Program-made: the position numbers and the translations under genes
The notes under the pieces: generated by a model
What the model saw: the letters and a program-made list of their open reading frames with translations, nothing else
The model's database searches: none
Told to the model about the DNA's origin: nothing
Assembly: GCA_023383055.1 (NCBI GenBank)
Contig: JAHDYP010000025.1
Location: 1-57,961 of the forward strand
From: Verrucomicrobiota bacterium
Lineage (GTDB): Bacteria > Verrucomicrobiota > Verrucomicrobiia > Limisphaerales > JAHDYP01
Direction of reading: 5' to 3'
DNA length: 57,961 bases
In this document: positions 1 to 9,579 of the stretch, in pieces
Numbering within the stretch: position 1 is the stretch's first letter
Layout: every line of letters starts with the position of its first letter

Positions 1-2
1 AC

Positions 3-1598
3 GACGTTGCCGACCTCGCGAATCCGCTTCAGATCGCGGCATTCTCGTTTCCGCTGCCGGCCACGGCCAATGGCAACGGGGTTGGGGCGGTGGATTTTGG
101 CCCTGGCTGGCTGGTGGCGTTGGAGACGCAGAACGGCGTGCTCGGCATTAAGATTGAGGAATTGACGACGCCGGTTCCGCCGTCGATTGGCACCCAGCCG
201 ATCGCGCAAGACGTGTTGGAAGGCGCCGGAGTCGGTTTCAGTGTGGGGGCGACCGGCAGCAAGCCGCTGGAGTATCAGTGGTTCCGGAATGATGAACCCA
301 TTGCCGAGGCCACCAATGCGACCTACCACATCGCGGGAGTGACGCCGGCCGACGCCGGCACTTACAAGGTCACCGTGAGCAATGCGGTCGATGTCGTTAC
401 CAGCGACGCGGTGACACTGGGAGTGCGCGCGCTGGTGAAATCCGGCCGCCTGGTGCGGCTTTGGAGCAAAGGCATTGGCGACTACGCCTGGCTGGCGAAT
501 GACAACGCGCATCGCGGCATGGCCTTCAATCCGGTGAGCGGCAACGTGCTCGTGGTCAGCCGGACGCTCGGCGCCACCAACGTTTACGTGCTGGACGGCG
601 AAACCGGGGCGGAGAAACACCGGCTGCGCAGCACCGATGCCAGCGACGCGAACTTCATCTTCGGCGGGTTGTTTCCGTTGAACATGATCGCGGTCGCCGA
701 TGACGGGGCGGTGTACGCCTGCTGTTTGACGCTGAGCGGCACCGACACGACGATCTATCGTTGGGCCGATGACCAGCCCGATACCATTCCCGCACTGGCC
801 TTCGGACCCGGCGACAGCGGCCTGGTTCGCACGGGCGACACCATTCAAGCCCGGGGATCGGGCGCGGAGACGCAGCTGATTCTGGCCTCGCGCAACGGCA
901 AGACGGTGGCCGTTTTTACGACGACCGACGGAGCCACCTTCAATCCCACCGTGGTGACGACGGCGGAAGCGGCGGACGGTAATTTCGGACTGGGCGTGGC
1001 GTTCGGCGGCGACGACACGTTTTGGGGCAACGCGACCGGCACGAACAACCCGCTCACGCAAGTCGCGTTCAATCTCTCGGCGGGGACGGGTAACGTGCGA
1101 CAGCGTTATGCCGAAGATCTGTTTCCCAGTTACATCAGCGCCATCGGCGTGCTGCCGGGGAAATCGCTGCTGGCCGGCCTGGCGCTGGACACGCCGGACA
1201 ACGTTCATCTCTACGACCTCAGCGACCCCGATGTGCCGGTGTTGGTTCACCAGGAACTGCTGCCCTCGGACAATCCGAACCCCAACGGGACCGGCGCGAT
1301 CGATTTCGGCGACAACCGGCTCTACGTGCTGGATTCGAACAACGGCATTGTGGCCTTTGAACTTCGGGAAGGCGCGCCCGTGGCCGATCCGGCGGTGCTG
1401 GGCCTGCCCGCGGTGGCCGATGGCGCGCTGACCTTTTCGCTCAGCGGGACGGTTGGCGCCGTCTACACGCTGCGGCGCAGCGCGGATCTGGCCGATTGGA
1501 CCGACGTGGGCAGTTACCCCATCCCCGCGGGAGGCACGACCAACGTTGTGGAACTATTGACCGGGCAGGCCGGTTTCTACCGGGCCGTGGCGCCGTGA
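3..1598 (+). CDS. Secreted Ig-like / DUF4623-like protein (5' partial)
   Basis: The frame is open from the window edge, so the N-terminus lies outside; 531 residues are visible. An immunoglobulin-like module (about residues 55-135, with the YQWFRN and [12 protein letters not shown] signatures of bacterial Ig folds) is followed by a long propeller-like region that resembles DUF4623-type proteins of Verrucomicrobia. The C-terminus reads as the phylum's usual [12 protein letters not shown]...GFYRAVAP ending. The protein is presumably exported and surface-associated, but its substrate is unknown. It ends in GTGA, overlapping the likely start of the next gene. The secreted Ig/propeller class is well supported; the exact family name is from memory. 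Confidence 0.75.
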   Translation, partial: DVADLANPLQIAAFSFPLPATANGNGVGAVDFGPGWLVALETQNGVLGIKIEELTTPVPPSIGTQPIAQDVLEGAGVGFSVGATGSKPLEYQWFRNDEPIAEATNATYHIAGVTPADAGTYKVTVSNAVDVVTSDAVTLGVRALVKSGRLVRLWSKGIGDYAWLANDNAHRGMAFNPVSGNVLVVSRTLGATNVYVLDGETGAEKHRLRSTDASDANFIFGGLFPLNMIAVADDGAVYACCLTLSGTDTTIYRWADDQPDTIPALAFGPGDSGLVRTGDTIQARGSGAETQLILASRNGKTVAVFTTTDGATFNPTVVTTAEAADGNFGLGVAFGGDDTFWGNATGTNNPLTQVAFNLSAGTGNVRQRYAEDLFPSYISAIGVLPGKSLLAGLALDTPDNVHLYDLSDPDVPVLVHQELLPSDNPNPNGTGAIDFGDNRLYVLDSNNGIVAFELREGAPVADPAVLGLPAVADGALTFSLSGTVGAVYTLRRSADLADWTDVGSYPIPAGGTTNVVELLTGQAGFYRAVAP

Positions 1599-2464
1599 CC
1601 CGGTCCGTGACGGCGCCATCACCCGTTTGGGGCGGAGGGTTGAGTTTGACGAGGCGGCTGACCAGAAACGCCGGCGCGGGCGTCGGGGCGTTTACGCTCA
1701 TCGAGTTGCTCGTGGTGATTGCGATCATCGCGATTCTGGCGGGCATGCTCCTGCCGGCGCTGAGCAAGGCCAAGGCGAAGGCGCAGGGCATCGGCTGCCT
1801 GAACAACCTCCGGCAGTTGACCCTGTGCTGGACGATGTACCTCGATGACTTCGACGGTCGGCTTCCCCCCAACGAAGCCAGCGGCGAGATCAGTCTCAAG
1901 GGATCGTGGATCGAGGGGGATGCCAAAACCGACCGTACCACGACGAATATCCAGAACGGAGTGCTTTACAGCTACAATCAATCCGTCGCCATCTACCGAT
2001 GCCCGGCCGATCGTTCGCGCGTGACCCGATTCGCGGAACTCCCGCGCACCCGGAGCATTTCGATGGGCACCGGGTTGGCGCATCGCAACCCGGAGTTGAT
2101 TCCCCGGCCGGTCTACCGCTACGCGGAGATCATCGATCCTGGACCGGCGCGGGCGTCGGTTTTTCTGGATGAGGACGAATGGAGCATTCAGAACGGTGCC
2201 CTGGGGATACTCCCGCCGGATGTGGCGGCACATTACTACTGGAACCTGCCGGCCAGCCGGCACAACAACGGCGGGGTGCTCTCCTTTGGCGACGGCCACG
2301 CCGAGTTGTGGCGCTGGGTGGAGCCGCACATCGCGCAGGGTTCGTTGCGGATCAAGGCGTCCTACCAGGCCAACCCCGGCAGTTACACGGTGAGCGTGCC
2401 CACTGTGGCCACGGATCGGGATTTGCGGCGCATCCGCGAAACGGTGCCGCCCCGGCAACGCTGA
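1595..2464 (+). CDS. Prepilin-type N-terminal cleavage/methylation protein with H-X9-DG motif
   Basis: A type IV/type II secretion pseudopilin-like protein of about 289 residues. The class III signal is clear: [18 protein letters not shown], with Phe at the cleavage point and Glu at +5, followed by the hydrophobic helix. Near the C-terminus, [19 protein letters not shown] matches the prepilin-type processing-associated H-X9-DG motif. Large families of this type occur in Verrucomicrobia and Planctomycetes and are thought to be surface fibres. The start is uncertain: GTG at 1595 overlaps the upstream stop by four bases, which suggests translational coupling, but GTG at 1607 is also possible. 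No strong ribosome-binding site is visible. Confidence 0.85.
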   Translation: MTRSVTAPSPVWGGGLSLTRRLTRNAGAGVGAFTLIELLVVIAIIAILAGMLLPALSKAKAKAQGIGCLNNLRQLTLCWTMYLDDFDGRLPPNEASGEISLKGSWIEGDAKTDRTTTNIQNGVLYSYNQSVAIYRCPADRSRVTRFAELPRTRSISMGTGLAHRNPELIPRPVYRYAEIIDPGPARASVFLDEDEWSIQNGALGILPPDVAAHYYWNLPASRHNNGGVLSFGDGHAELWRWVEPHIAQGSLRIKASYQANPGSYTVSVPTVATDRDLRRIRETVPPRQR

Positions 2465-2612
2465 CCGTTGCCTGCCGTTGCGTCATCACGCCGCTCGCGA
2501 TAAGGCGATAAACGGGCGCAACAAACTGGTTGACCTTGACGGGTTGGGGGGGCAGAATCCGCGTCAATCTCCATCGACCCCATAGCGGCTGAATTGGCCC
2601 GAATAACCGGAT

Positions 2613-3380
2613 ATGATCATGAAACCGAATCCACTCAGCATTTACGCACTTCTTGTGGGCCTGGCACTGGCCGCAAACGCCCAGCCGATCACGGATTTCG
2701 AAGCCAACGCCCCCGGCGATGAGGTGGCCTTTCGGAACCCCAGTTTCTCGGGCAGCACGGCCGGCAACATCGAAGCCGGCACCAGCTTTGCCAGGGTCAC
2801 GGATGCGTTCCCGGCCGGTGACGGCCTTGGGGACCAGGTCTATCAGATCAGCTATAACCTCACGACCCCGGCAGGTTGGGTTCGCCTGACAACCTTTAAC
2901 GCGGCCAATGTCCCCAATCCAACCGTCGATCTGGCGCTGGGGTTGAGCTTTGACATATACACCGACCGTCAGCTTTATCTGACGCTGGGTCTGCGGGAAA
3001 CGGGAACCACGGCCGACATCGGGGCCAACGGCGGCAGCACGGGCGGGATTGAATGGGTGGGCGGCTTAGCCAACGAAGCTCTTTCACCGCCCTTGGGGCA
3101 GCTTGTTGAGGCTGGAGCCTGGACGACTCTGACTTATTGGTTCCCCGATGGACCGGTCAAGGCTTTCGCGGGAGCCACGGCGGACGGGGATCTGACCTCC
3201 GCGACGGGCAAGGGCGTGCTTGAGCACTTGGCATTGATCGCGCCGGACATTGCCGGTGACGAGCTGGGTGTATACAACATTTACCTGGACAACCTGGTCG
3301 TGATTCCCGAGCCGTCGTCGCTGGTGTTGGCCGGGTTGGGATTGGCCGCGCTGGCGGCGCTTCGTCTGCGGAGGCGTTGA
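2613..3380 (+). CDS. PEP-CTERM sorting domain protein
   Basis: A 255-residue exported protein. It has an N-terminal signal peptide ending near ANAQ, a beta-rich middle of carbohydrate-binding-like character, and a C-terminal VIPEPSSLVLAGLGLAALAA segment followed by LRLRRR. That is the classic PEP-CTERM signal: a Pro-Glu-Pro motif, one membrane span and a basic tail, which is processed by an exosortase. No exosortase gene lies in the window. ATG at 2613 or 2619 could be the start. The gene stands alone, 148 bases after the prepilin-like gene and facing the GHL10 protein. Its function is unknown beyond export and envelope or EPS association. Confidence 0.85.
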   Translation: MIMKPNPLSIYALLVGLALAANAQPITDFEANAPGDEVAFRNPSFSGSTAGNIEAGTSFARVTDAFPAGDGLGDQVYQISYNLTTPAGWVRLTTFNAANVPNPTVDLALGLSFDIYTDRQLYLTLGLRETGTTADIGANGGSTGGIEWVGGLANEALSPPLGQLVEAGAWTTLTYWFPDGPVKAFAGATADGDLTSATGKGVLEHLALIAPDIAGDELGVYNIYLDNLVVIPEPSSLVLAGLGLAALAALRLRRR

Positions 3381-3457
3381 ACTTACCGTCGAGACGCTCC
3401 CTCACGCGGGTTAGAGACGCGAAATCCGAGTTTGTGCCCTGTCAAAAGCGGCTCCGC

Positions 3458-6031
3458 TCACGGTGATTCAGGAGGCAGTCCGACTCGCAGTCGATAGAAC
3501 AGAGGGCCGCTCACCATCTCGGTGTCGGTGATGGCGGCCTTGAGCTGGCCAATTCCCACGGGCGCCAAGTCGGTGAGTGCGGTCCAGGCGGTGGAGGTTA
3601 ATTCGCCACGACGTTCCAGCAGATAGACCCGCCCGGCATGGAAGGGAGAAAAAACCACCTGGCGCACGCCGGGTGAGGGTGAGTCGATCCGTAATTCGAG
3701 GAGTGACGAGGGGTCTTCAGGGTTGGTGCCGCACACAAACTCGGCGTGGTTTGAGTAACCGTCGCCGTCAGGATCCAGTCGGCCGTCCATCCTGGCGCCG
3801 AAGTAGAATTCAGTCCACCAATCGGGAGTGGCGCCGGATGGCGGAGGATCCTGGTTGGGGGCGTACACGAAACGAACGGCATCGGCCAGGACGATCCGGC
3901 TCGATTCGCCGGTGTTATTGAGCAACTGTACCGAACCGTTGGAGCCGACGCCGAACGAGCGATTGGCGGCGATCAGATGCCAGGTGCCGCCGCCGGTGGT
4001 CTGGTCCATCGGGACAGTGAGAGTGCCGTCGCGGTCACTGATGAGAAAAGGTGCGAGGGTGGAGCGATTGCCTCCTTGCGGGTGCCAGGCGTAGATGTCG
4101 TAGCGGCCGGCGGTGGTGAGGTTGGGTCGGAACGTGGCGGTGGCGGTGGGGATGCCTGAAACGGTCCAGGCGTATTGATAGTTCGTGCGGTACTTGTCGG
4201 TGGCACTGGTTCCGAGCGACCAACTGCCCGTGTAACTGGCGAGCGGATTGTCGAGGATCAATTCGCCCGCGGTTCGAAACGCCTGCCGCGGCGAGCGGTA
4301 AGGTCGACCGGAAACCTCGGCCATCAGTCTGTAGAAGTATTGCGTATCTGGATCGAGCCCGGACAGCAGGCGGTGATGTCCGGTCTCAGGGGCAAGTGCG
4401 GGGGTGGCGAGCCCCAGGTCGGACGTCGGGCCGAATTCAATCCATGAAACCGCGGGTTCCCGGGTGGTCCATTGCAGGATCGCGCTGGTTCTGCCGGCGG
4501 CCAGGCGGAGGTCGTGGAACAGCTCGATTCCGTTGGGGAACAGCAATTCGAGGTCAACGAACGACACCTCGCCCGGCAGGATATCGACGGCCGCCGACCC
4601 GGGTTCGAAGCCGTTCAGGCTGGCGGTCAGGAGGTAGGATCCTGGTGGCAAATCGACTGCGCCATAGAATCCGGTTCCATCCGAACGGAGCATCCGCATC
4701 CTGGGCCCGGTAACCTCGATCACAACACCGTCCAGGCCCTCGCCCGTTCCGGATTCGGTCACGTAACCAGCGAGGTGCCCGGTCGCGGGTGCGGATTTCC
4801 ACGGCATGAGCGGCGGGTTGACCGGGGTGGGGAAGATTGGGGTGGGTTGAGGGTCGAAGCTCGATGGCTGGGTCAGCGCGTCCAGGAAGGTCGATCGGGG
4901 AAGACCGTCGTTGCTGGTGGCGGCGTAGCTGTAGGCACAGAGCCCGTCCGCGGCGTTGCCGGTTGGACTGGGGTCGCGAGTGGACCGGAATTGCAGGATC
5001 GAATTGGCGATGGAGTTGATAAAGACGCCGGTGCCGAGCGCCACGTGCCGTTGGTAGCGATGGTCTTTGGCGAACTGGCTCCAGTTGGCCCAATCCCATG
5101 GATGGGTGGATTGTCGGAAATAGGCCATCGGGATGTTCAGATCCAGGATGCCTTCCTCCATCCAGGCGCGCCAATCCTGCAACACATGACTGTAGGCGGC
5201 GGAGCCGGGCCACTGGGCATCGGTCGTGATCCCGGGGGCCCAGGTGATGGTCGCGGCGGAAATTTTGATCGGAGGTTTTCGGGCGATGGCATTGAGATAG
5301 ATCTTGCGCACCAGCTCGGTGACCTGGTCGCGCCGGAATTGTTGCCACTGCGCGTCGGTGGCCGAGGGGGTGTCGACCCGGCCATGCCGGGTGCGGAACC
5401 GGTCGAGACTGACCGGGTGATAGCCCCAGTCCTTGCCGGCGTAGCGGATGTAGTCCAGGTGCAGTCCGTCGATGTCATACCGGCTGACGAGGTCTAGGGC
5501 GACGTTGAAGGTGTGCCGCTGGACACTCGGATGCCCGGGATCAAAGCCGTAATTGGAACCGTCCCAGGTCGCTCCGGTGCTGGAGCGAGTCACCCATTCG
5601 GGGTGCAGCCGATAGGGGTGGTCTGGCTGGGGAGGCAGGGCGGATTCCTGATTCCAGATGTTGTAGGTGACAATCCAGGCGTGGACCTCGAGCCGCGGAC
5701 CGGTTCCGGTGTCGTGCGCCTTGAGAATCAGGTCGGCGAGCGGATCGTAGTCCGGCGGTGAAATATCCGCCGCTTTCGGTTCAAAGAGGCTGTGATAATA
5801 GGCGTCGCCGCGTTTACGCACCTCCACGATCAGGGCGTTGAAATGTCCGGCACGGGCGTCGGCGACCAACCGGCTGACTTCGGCGCTGTTGCGCAGGCCG
5901 GGGTTGAACGTATCCACCCAGAGCGCCCGCAACTCATCCGCCCGTGCGCCACCGGTTTGCGGCAGACAGCAGGCCGCCAGCAGAACGATGGGGACCCAAC
6001 GCCTGACGTTGCCTGACCCGGGCCCGTTCAT
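3458..6031 (-). CDS. GHL10-family glycosyl hydrolase-like multidomain protein
   Basis: An 857-residue secreted protein with a signal peptide over the first 30 or so residues. The N-terminal half (about 33-370) begins ELRALWVDTFNPG and contains DGLHLDYIRY, typical of the GHL10/DUF187 TIM-barrel family of putative glycosidases. It is followed by a carboxypeptidase-regulatory-like beta domain (about 405-480), a fibronectin-III-like region, a golvesin C-terminal-like module (about 590-720), and a terminal calcium-loop-like DPDGDGYSNHAEF segment common in Verrucomicrobia. It probably acts on polysaccharide outside the cytoplasm, which would suit a neighbour of a deoxysugar microcompartment, but the link is inference. 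The substrate is unknown. Confidence 0.8.
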   Translation of the reverse strand: MNGPGSGNVRRWVPIVLLAACCLPQTGGARADELRALWVDTFNPGLRNSAEVSRLVADARAGHFNALIVEVRKRGDAYYHSLFEPKAADISPPDYDPLADLILKAHDTGTGPRLEVHAWIVTYNIWNQESALPPQPDHPYRLHPEWVTRSSTGATWDGSNYGFDPGHPSVQRHTFNVALDLVSRYDIDGLHLDYIRYAGKDWGYHPVSLDRFRTRHGRVDTPSATDAQWQQFRRDQVTELVRKIYLNAIARKPPIKISAATITWAPGITTDAQWPGSAAYSHVLQDWRAWMEEGILDLNIPMAYFRQSTHPWDWANWSQFAKDHRYQRHVALGTGVFINSIANSILQFRSTRDPSPTGNAADGLCAYSYAATSNDGLPRSTFLDALTQPSSFDPQPTPIFPTPVNPPLMPWKSAPATGHLAGYVTESGTGEGLDGVVIEVTGPRMRMLRSDGTGFYGAVDLPPGSYLLTASLNGFEPGSAAVDILPGEVSFVDLELLFPNGIELFHDLRLAAGRTSAILQWTTREPAVSWIEFGPTSDLGLATPALAPETGHHRLLSGLDPDTQYFYRLMAEVSGRPYRSPRQAFRTAGELILDNPLASYTGSWSLGTSATDKYRTNYQYAWTVSGIPTATATFRPNLTTAGRYDIYAWHPQGGNRSTLAPFLISDRDGTLTVPMDQTTGGGTWHLIAANRSFGVGSNGSVQLLNNTGESSRIVLADAVRFVYAPNQDPPPSGATPDWWTEFYFGARMDGRLDPDGDGYSNHAEFVCGTNPEDPSSLLELRIDSPSPGVRQVVFSPFHAGRVYLLERRGELTSTAWTALTDLAPVGIGQLKAAITDTEMVSGPLFYRLRVGLPPESP

Positions 6032-6081
6032 GCCGGCTGACGGGGTGCTGCCATGGAGTCAGAGTGCCTGCTGAAGGCGAG

Positions 6082-6849
6082 TCAGGTCAACAGCGGGGCC
6101 ACAATCACCTCGACCCCGGCCGCCCGGATGGCTTCCACGAGATCCGCCGGTGCGGCGGAGTCGGTCACCACCGCGTCGATCGGCTCGAGGGTGGAAAGCG
6201 GCGTGACCGAGCGCCGGCCGAACTTGGTGTGGTCGAGGCAGACAATGATCCTTTGCGCCCCCGCCATCATGGTCCGCTGGATCTCGATCAAGAGTCCGTG
6301 AGAGTTCGTGAGCCCCTCCAGGGTGATGCCGCCAGCGCTCATGATCGCCACGTCGGCGTGGATTTTGGAAAAGGTCTCGACGGCGAGCGGGCCCACCAAA
6401 ACGCCAAGGCGCGGGTAGATCACGCCGCCGGACAAGACGACCTCGAGCCGGTTGGCCGAAGCGAACAGGTTGGCCACGGGCAGCGAATTGGTCACGATCT
6501 GGGGAAGCTTCGGTTCAAGGTAGCGCGCCACGTGATAGACCGTGGTTCCGGCGTCCAGGATCAGGCTTTGGTTCGGCTTGATGAGGTCAGCGCAGGCGCG
6601 GCCAATCGCTTCTTTCTCGGCCAGTTGATGCGTGTCGCGCGCCGTGAAGGTAAATTCTTCGGATGGCGGGTTGAGCAGACGCGCGCCACCATGGGTCCGG
6701 CGGAGGGTCCCTTTGGTTTCGAGGAGCGTGAGATCGCGGCGGACGGTCGAAGTGGAGGCATCGACCAGTTCGGAAAGTTCGTCGAGGGAAGCGAACTCGA
6801 CTTTCTGGAGGTATTCGGCGATGCGGATTTGGCGTTCCTCGGCCTGCAT
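6082..6849 (-). CDS. DeoR-family transcriptional regulator of the BMC locus
   Basis: A 255-residue DeoR/GlpR-type repressor. The N-terminal winged helix-turn-helix (MQAEERQIRIAEYL, then SELVDASTSTVRRDLTLLE) is followed by the DeoR sensor domain, which shares a fold with sugar-phosphate isomerases (ILDAGTT, LSGGVIYP, GITLEGLTNS). The frame stays open upstream to 6963, but that would overlap the divergent pduL start. The Met at 6849 gives the normal family N-terminus, so I chose it. Divergent placement beside the BMC operon predicts that it senses a sugar phosphate such as fuculose- or rhamnulose-1-phosphate and controls the operon. Confidence 0.9.
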   Translation of the reverse strand: MQAEERQIRIAEYLQKVEFASLDELSELVDASTSTVRRDLTLLETKGTLRRTHGGARLLNPPSEEFTFTARDTHQLAEKEAIGRACADLIKPNQSLILDAGTTVYHVARYLEPKLPQIVTNSLPVANLFASANRLEVVLSGGVIYPRLGVLVGPLAVETFSKIHADVAIMSAGGITLEGLTNSHGLLIEIQRTMMAGAQRIIVCLDHTKFGRRSVTPLSTLEPIDAVVTDSAAPADLVEAIRAAGVEVIVAPLLT

Positions 6850-6947
6850 AAGCGGCGCGATTCTGATAGATTGTGATAGAACTTGCAATAATTTAGTTGA
6901 CTTCTTTTCGTTTGTTGAGAGTGTATGCGCGTCTTTCGAGCTCACAT
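6850..6947. promoter_or_regulatory. Divergent DeoR / BMC operon control region with 10-bp-spaced direct repeats
   Basis: This 98-base AT-richer region separates deoR from pduL. TGATAGA occurs twice, at 6864-6870 and 6874-6880, exactly one helical turn apart, as expected for a regulator binding one face of the helix. TTGACT at 6897-6902 is a candidate -35 for the operon, with only a weak -10 near 6921-6926. The repeats are seen directly; operator and promoter roles are inference. Confidence 0.45.
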
Positions 6948-7625
6948 ATGGCTGCTCCCGCACAAAATTTGCATCGGGCGGTTGTCGAACACCTGGTTCG
7001 ACAGGCGGTTTATCAGCGGTTGGGCAGGCCGCTTCCCGGGTCGGCGAACGCGCCTAATCCGTTGCTGGTCAATGTTTCAGCGCGGCATTGTCATCTGACA
7101 CCGGAGGCGGTGGAGACCTTGTTTGGCAAGGGTCATACGCTGACGCCGTTCAAGTGGCTTTATCAGGAGGGGCAGTTTGCCGCCAAAGAGACGGTGACAT
7201 TGATTGGTCCGCGCAGCCGGGTGATATCGAATCTGCGGATACTTGGGCCGTGTCGGACCCTGAACCAGGTGGAGTTGGCATATACGGACGCGATTGCGCT
7301 GGGGTTTGACATTCCGCTGCGGATATCGGGGAACATTGACGGGACGCCGGGGTGCATGTTGATGGGGCCGGCGGGATTCTTCGAGATGCCGCAGGGGGTG
7401 ATTCGGGCGTTGCGCCATGTGCATATGCATCCGGACGACGCCGGGTTTTACGGAGTGAAGGGTGGCGACGAGATGAAATTGCGGATTGCGGGGCCGTGCG
7501 GGGTGACGTTTGACCGGATGCTGGTGCGGGTGGATCCGAGTTTCAAGCTCGAGGTGCATATCGACACGGACGAGGGGAACGCGTGCAACCTGCAACCGAA
7601 CACCAGTTGTGAATTGACGAAGTAA
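6948..7625 (+). CDS. pduL: PduL-type phosphotransacylase
   Basis: A 225-residue phosphate propanoyltransferase of the PduL family. It converts acyl-CoA (here probably lactyl- or propionyl-CoA) to acyl phosphate and recycles CoA inside the compartment. Family hallmarks are NVSARHCHLTPE near residue 42 and HVHMHPDDA near residue 160, the zinc-binding histidine motifs. Residues 8-25 (LHRAVVEHLVRQAVYQRL) form an amphipathic helix of the encapsulation-peptide type, so the enzyme is probably lumenal cargo. I chose ATG at 6948, which starts the peptide at this helix and leaves room for the divergent promoter. It is the first gene of the BMC operon. Confidence 0.93.
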   Translation: MAAPAQNLHRAVVEHLVRQAVYQRLGRPLPGSANAPNPLLVNVSARHCHLTPEAVETLFGKGHTLTPFKWLYQEGQFAAKETVTLIGPRSRVISNLRILGPCRTLNQVELAYTDAIALGFDIPLRISGNIDGTPGCMLMGPAGFFEMPQGVIRALRHVHMHPDDAGFYGVKGGDEMKLRIAGPCGVTFDRMLVRVDPSFKLEVHIDTDEGNACNLQPNTSCELTK

Positions 7626-7671
7626 TCGCGAGCGAACGGCGGAATTCAATAACCTCAAATCGAGCAAACAA

Positions 7672-7965
7672 ATGAGCGAAGCATTAGGCATGATAGAGAC
7701 CCGTGGTTACGTGGGCAGCGTGGAGGCCAGCGATGCCATGGTGAAGGCGGCCAACGTGACCCTGGTCAAGACCATCCCGATCGGGGGCGGCATGATCACG
7801 GTGATGGCGCGGGGTGACGTGGGCAGTGTGAAGGCCGCGGTGGACGCGGGTTCGAAGGCGGCGAGCCGGGTGGGTGAACTGATCAGTTCGCACATTATTG
7901 CGCGGCCGCATGACGATCTGTTGCGGGCGTTTCTGGGCGAGAGCGCGAAGCCGGCGGCGAAGTAG
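7672..7965 (+). CDS. BMC-H hexameric shell protein 1
   Basis: A 97-residue single-domain BMC shell protein forming hexamers that tile the facets. Canonical features are present: [24 protein letters not shown], with the edge lysine, then the pore-loop [21 protein letters not shown] and the [10 protein letters not shown] strand. There is no permutation or tandem duplication. The start codon lacks a Shine-Dalgarno sequence and sits behind an A/C-rich leader ending caaacaa. It lies 46 bases after pduL and 32 bases before the next BMC-H. Confidence 0.95.
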   Translation: MSEALGMIETRGYVGSVEASDAMVKAANVTLVKTIPIGGGMITVMARGDVGSVKAAVDAGSKAASRVGELISSHIIARPHDDLLRAFLGESAKPAAK

Positions 7966-7997
7966 AACGATTCAGCGAATCTCAACACAACACAGGT

Positions 7998-8276
7998 ATG
8001 GTCCAACAAGCGATCGGCATGATTGAAACGCGGGGTCTTTGCGCCCTGCTCGAGGCGAGCGACGCCGCATTGAAGGCGGCCAATGTCACCCTCGCCGGCT
8101 GGGAGAAGATCGGCAGCGGGTATGTCACGGCGTTTTTCCGGGGGGACGTGGCCGCGGTCAAGGCCGCCACGGACGCCGGGGCGGCGGCGGCGGCACAGGT
8201 GGGGCAGGTGATCAGCGTGCAGGTGATTCCCCGGCCGCACGAAGGGTTGTCCGGTCTGGGCAAGTGGCTGCAATGA
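7998..8276 (+). CDS. BMC-H hexameric shell protein 2
   Basis: A 92-residue canonical BMC-H protein ([20 protein letters not shown], pore-loop [30 protein letters not shown]). The edge lysine and Arg-Pro-His strand that make inter-hexamer contacts are conserved. The pore residues differ from shell protein 1 (IGSGY against IGGGM), so the two hexamers probably pass different solutes. Like its neighbour it has an A/C-rich leader without a clear ribosome-binding site. The short C-terminal tail lacks the Ala/Lys-rich extension of protein 1. Confidence 0.95.
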   Translation: MVQQAIGMIETRGLCALLEASDAALKAANVTLAGWEKIGSGYVTAFFRGDVAAVKAATDAGAAAAAQVGQVISVQVIPRPHEGLSGLGKWLQ

Positions 8277-8321
8277 ACTCAGGCGGAACCTCGGAACGCG
8301 GAGCCTGGTAAGCGCGCGGGC

Positions 8322-9575
8322 GTGGACCTGAGCGCGTTTCGAAATCCGAAGCCAACTCGAGTGAAGATTCTGGTCGCCAATTTGGGGTCGACGTCGCTGA
8401 AGTACCGTCTTTTCGATCTGGCGGACGGACAGGAGCGCCTGCTGGCCAAGGGCGGCTTCGAGCGGGTAACGGACTATGCGCGGGCGATCGGGGATTGCCT
8501 GGCACAGCTCAAGGAGAACGGGGCGATCCAGGGCGAGGACGAACTCGCCGCGGTGGGTTTCAAGACGGTGATGGCGCGCGGGGTCAACGGTTGCGTGCGG
8601 CTCAATGAATCCGTCGTGCGCGCCATGGAGGAATACAACCACATCGCGCCCGCCCACAACCCGCCCTACATCGCCGGGATCCGTATGTTCGCGGAACGGA
8701 TGCCGGGGACGCCGTTGGTCGGGTTGTTCGAGACCGCGTTTTATCAGTGGGCATCGGAGGCGTCCTGCCGGTATGCGGTGCCTGAAGCCTGGCACGCGCT
8801 GGGGATTCGCCGGTGGGGATTTCACGGGGCGAGCCACAAGTTCATCGCGGAGCGTTCGGCCGAGCTGCTCGGGCGTCCGGAGGTCGCCGCCCGGGTGCGG
8901 GATTTGTATGTGGGCGGTCCAGGTGCGGCGGTGGCGGACCCGCCGTTGCGGGTGATTTCGTGTCACCTTGGGGGGAGTTCCTCGATTACCGGCATCCGGA
9001 ACGGGATCGCGTTGGGCAACAGCCTGGGGATGAGCCCGCAATCGGGTTTGCCGCACAACAACCGGGTGGGCGACCTGGATGCGTTTGCGCTGCCTTTCCT
9101 GATGCGTTCGGCCGGGGTCAGCCTCGACGAAGCCGAACGGATCCTGTGCCGCGAGTCCGGCTTGAAAGGGTTGTCCGGGATTTCGAACGACGTGCGCGAT
9201 CTGGTGGGGCAGGCGGCGGAAGGAAACGGCCGCGCGCAATTGGCACTCGAGGTTTACGTGCATCAGATCCGGCATTGGATTGGGGCGTATTATCTCGAAT
9301 TGAACGGTCTCGACGCTTTGGTATTCACGGCGGGGATAGGCGAAAACCAGTGGCGGATCCGGCAGGCCGTCTGCGAAGGGCTGGATCAACTGGGCATCCG
9401 CCTCGACGCCGCGCTCAACGAACGGCAGCGAGCCACGGAAGGAGCGATTGGGGCCGCGGGCGCGCCGGTCCGGATCCTGGTGATCCCGACGAACGAAGAA
9501 CTGGTGGTGGCGCGCGAAGTGAAGCGCCACCTGGAGAACAACCCGAATCATCATACAACCTCAAACCTGAAATAA
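8322..9575 (+). CDS. ackA: Acetate/propionate-type kinase of the BMC locus
   Basis: A member of the acetokinase family (ASKHA fold) that turns acyl phosphate plus ADP into free acid plus ATP. It is the energy-yielding step after PduL. The N-terminal phosphate loop LVANLGSTSLKYRLF, WGFHGASHKFIAERSAELLG, SCHLGGSSSITGIRNG and FTAGIGENQWRIR are all family signatures. GTG at 8322 gives 417 residues; GTG at 8361 (protein beginning VKILVANLG) would match the usual family start better. No terminal targeting helix is evident, so the kinase may act outside the shell or bind it. In this pathway lactyl phosphate is a plausible substrate. Confidence 0.92.
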   Translation: MDLSAFRNPKPTRVKILVANLGSTSLKYRLFDLADGQERLLAKGGFERVTDYARAIGDCLAQLKENGAIQGEDELAAVGFKTVMARGVNGCVRLNESVVRAMEEYNHIAPAHNPPYIAGIRMFAERMPGTPLVGLFETAFYQWASEASCRYAVPEAWHALGIRRWGFHGASHKFIAERSAELLGRPEVAARVRDLYVGGPGAAVADPPLRVISCHLGGSSSITGIRNGIALGNSLGMSPQSGLPHNNRVGDLDAFALPFLMRSAGVSLDEAERILCRESGLKGLSGISNDVRDLVGQAAEGNGRAQLALEVYVHQIRHWIGAYYLELNGLDALVFTAGIGENQWRIRQAVCEGLDQLGIRLDAALNERQRATEGAIGAAGAPVRILVIPTNEELVVAREVKRHLENNPNHHTTSNLK

Positions 9576-9579
9576 CACT

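Noticed and set aside
4472..5497. 341-codon plus-strand frame
   Set aside because: It is a shadow of the GHL10 gene on the other strand.
7707..9554. 615-codon minus-strand frame
   Set aside because: It is antisense to BMC-H and ackA, which are strongly supported, and has no recognisable motifs.
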